64,000 bases of DNA from Zeus faber (taxonomy: Eukaryota; Chordata; Actinopteri; Zeiformes; Zeidae): assembly GCA_960531495.1 (NCBI GenBank), contig OY482852.1, forward strand, positions 12,222,896-12,286,895, given 5' to 3'. The translations under genes and the position numbers were made by a program. The first letter of the stretch is position 1; the number at the start of each line of letters is the position of its first letter. The notes under the pieces are model-generated. The model ran no database searches. It worked only from the letters and a program-made list of their open reading frames with translations, and had not been told where the DNA came from. Below are positions 63,138-64,000 of this stretch, one piece after another.

Positions 63138-63815
63138 CCAACGAAAAATATTTAGGTCAGTCAATCAGTAACAAAATACGGCACATGTCAATCAATACTG
63201 GAATTTACAGTATTATCAAGTACCACATACGTAGAATTTAAAGTAAGACAAGAACCAACAATTAAGTCTAGTTAAATGTCATGATTTATCAACAAACAGA
63301 GCTCAGCACTTAAATACAAAGTGGCAATGGGTAAAAATAAAAGAGCATAAATAATAAATAAAGGGATAAAGAAATGACTGAACAAGACAAAAATCTTAGG
63401 TCTGACGCCTCATTTTCAACGGCGGATGGAACGTCAACAAGTACGAAACTGAGTCGACTCCTGTTTAAAAAGTTTATCAGTAGTTCTCTCTCCATCTTCC
63501 ATCGGCAGATTCTCCAGTCCATCACAGAGGCTGGCAAATTAGGTTTTAATGTCTAATGTAGACTACACTACAGGGACACGTTTGTAAAAAAATAACAAAA
63601 AACAAACAAACAAAAAACACACTCTTACATTCCCAGACAGCAGGGTTTACTGACAATACTGGGTGGGCAGAAGCAGGGTATGGACAGAGAAGGAGTGCGT
63701 ACGAAAGCAAATCCAAATCCAGCAAGCCCTTCAATCTTCTCCAGTTTGCTGTTGGTTCGCCAGTACGAGTGTTACCAGTCACATTGATCACCGTGAGCGC
63801 TTCCAAATCATCGTC

Positions 63816-64000
63816 CTAGAGCACGGAGAGGTCATGGCAGGATTTAGACTTTAATCTGAACGCGGCGCTCGCGTTGTTTTTGGCCACCATCTTGTCGAGG
63901 AAACGCTTGGCCTTGACGGGCAGGCTCTCGCGCCGGCGTGAGTTGGAGTGCCGCCGCCGCTTGTTGGCCTCCTTGCTGTCTCGCCGCAGACGCACCTGCC
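63816..64000 (-). CDS. gem: GTP-binding protein GEM (RGK family), C-terminal 61 codons
   Basis: Ras-related RGK GTPase that inhibits voltage-gated calcium channels and Rho-kinase signalling at the membrane and cytoskeleton. Only the C-terminal extension is in the window. It starts QVRLRRDSKEANKRRR and continues through basic, Ser-containing segments (RRRESLP, a 14-3-3-type context) to VAKNN and the RGK signature ending KSKSCHDLSVL. The polybasic stretch mediates lipid and calmodulin binding; RGK proteins lack a CAAX box. RAD and REM share the end motif, but VAKNN and the cdh17 neighbour point to GEM. The GTPase domain lies beyond 64000. Confidence 0.92.
   Translation of the reverse strand, partial: QVRLRRDSKEANKRRRHSNSRRRESLPVKAKRFLDKMVAKNNASAAFRLKSKSCHDLSVL

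Overview
The window is nuclear DNA of a vertebrate, almost certainly a ray-finned (teleost) fish. Genes are split into many short exons with GT-AG introns. Long (CA/GT)n microsatellites are everywhere. There is a tRNA-derived SINE and two Tc1-like transposon remnants of a kind common in fish. I cannot name the species. There are no prokaryotic operons, CRISPR arrays or phage features.

Seven protein genes and one tRNA were read exon by exon, with splice sites chosen so that reading phase is continuous. Left block: invs (inversin, + strand, 5' part outside the window) ends at 9595 and meets tex10 (- strand, 15 coding exons, complete) tail to tail; their poly(A) signals lie about 30 bp apart near 10.23 kb. 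A tRNA-Thr(UGU) gene lies antisense in the penultimate invs intron. Middle: tex10 is divergent, across a 2.1 kb partly tandem-duplicated promoter interval, from an unnamed + strand gene (23.2-27.9 kb, about 405 aa) with one C2H2-like finger and a Gly/Asp/Phe-rich tail. Right block: tmem67 (meckelin, +, 28 coding exons, complete), pdp1 (pyruvate dehydrogenase phosphatase, +, 8 coding exons, complete), cdh17 (7-repeat cadherin, -, 18 coding exons, complete) and the last 61 codons of gem (RGK GTPase, -).

From memory of the human map, INVS-TEX10 are adjacent on 9q31 and TMEM67-PDP1-CDH17-GEM are adjacent on 8q22 in the same order and orientation. The window therefore joins two conserved blocks, with the unnamed gene at the join. 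Inversin and meckelin are both primary-cilium proteins (nephronophthisis/Meckel disease genes). TEX10 acts in ribosome biogenesis and the rixosome, PDP1 in mitochondrial pyruvate dehydrogenase control, CDH17 in epithelial adhesion, and GEM in calcium-channel and cytoskeletal regulation. No common pathway is implied beyond the cilium pair.

Nothing here is a clearly new system. The best leads are the unnamed finger gene (with a perfect intronic hairpin, a GC-AG intron and a 31-nt exon), splice donors built out of (GT)n repeats (notably inside the second inversin IQ motif), loss of the CDH17 RGD motif, a pdp1 upstream ORF whose stop overlaps the start codon, and the duplicated divergent promoter.
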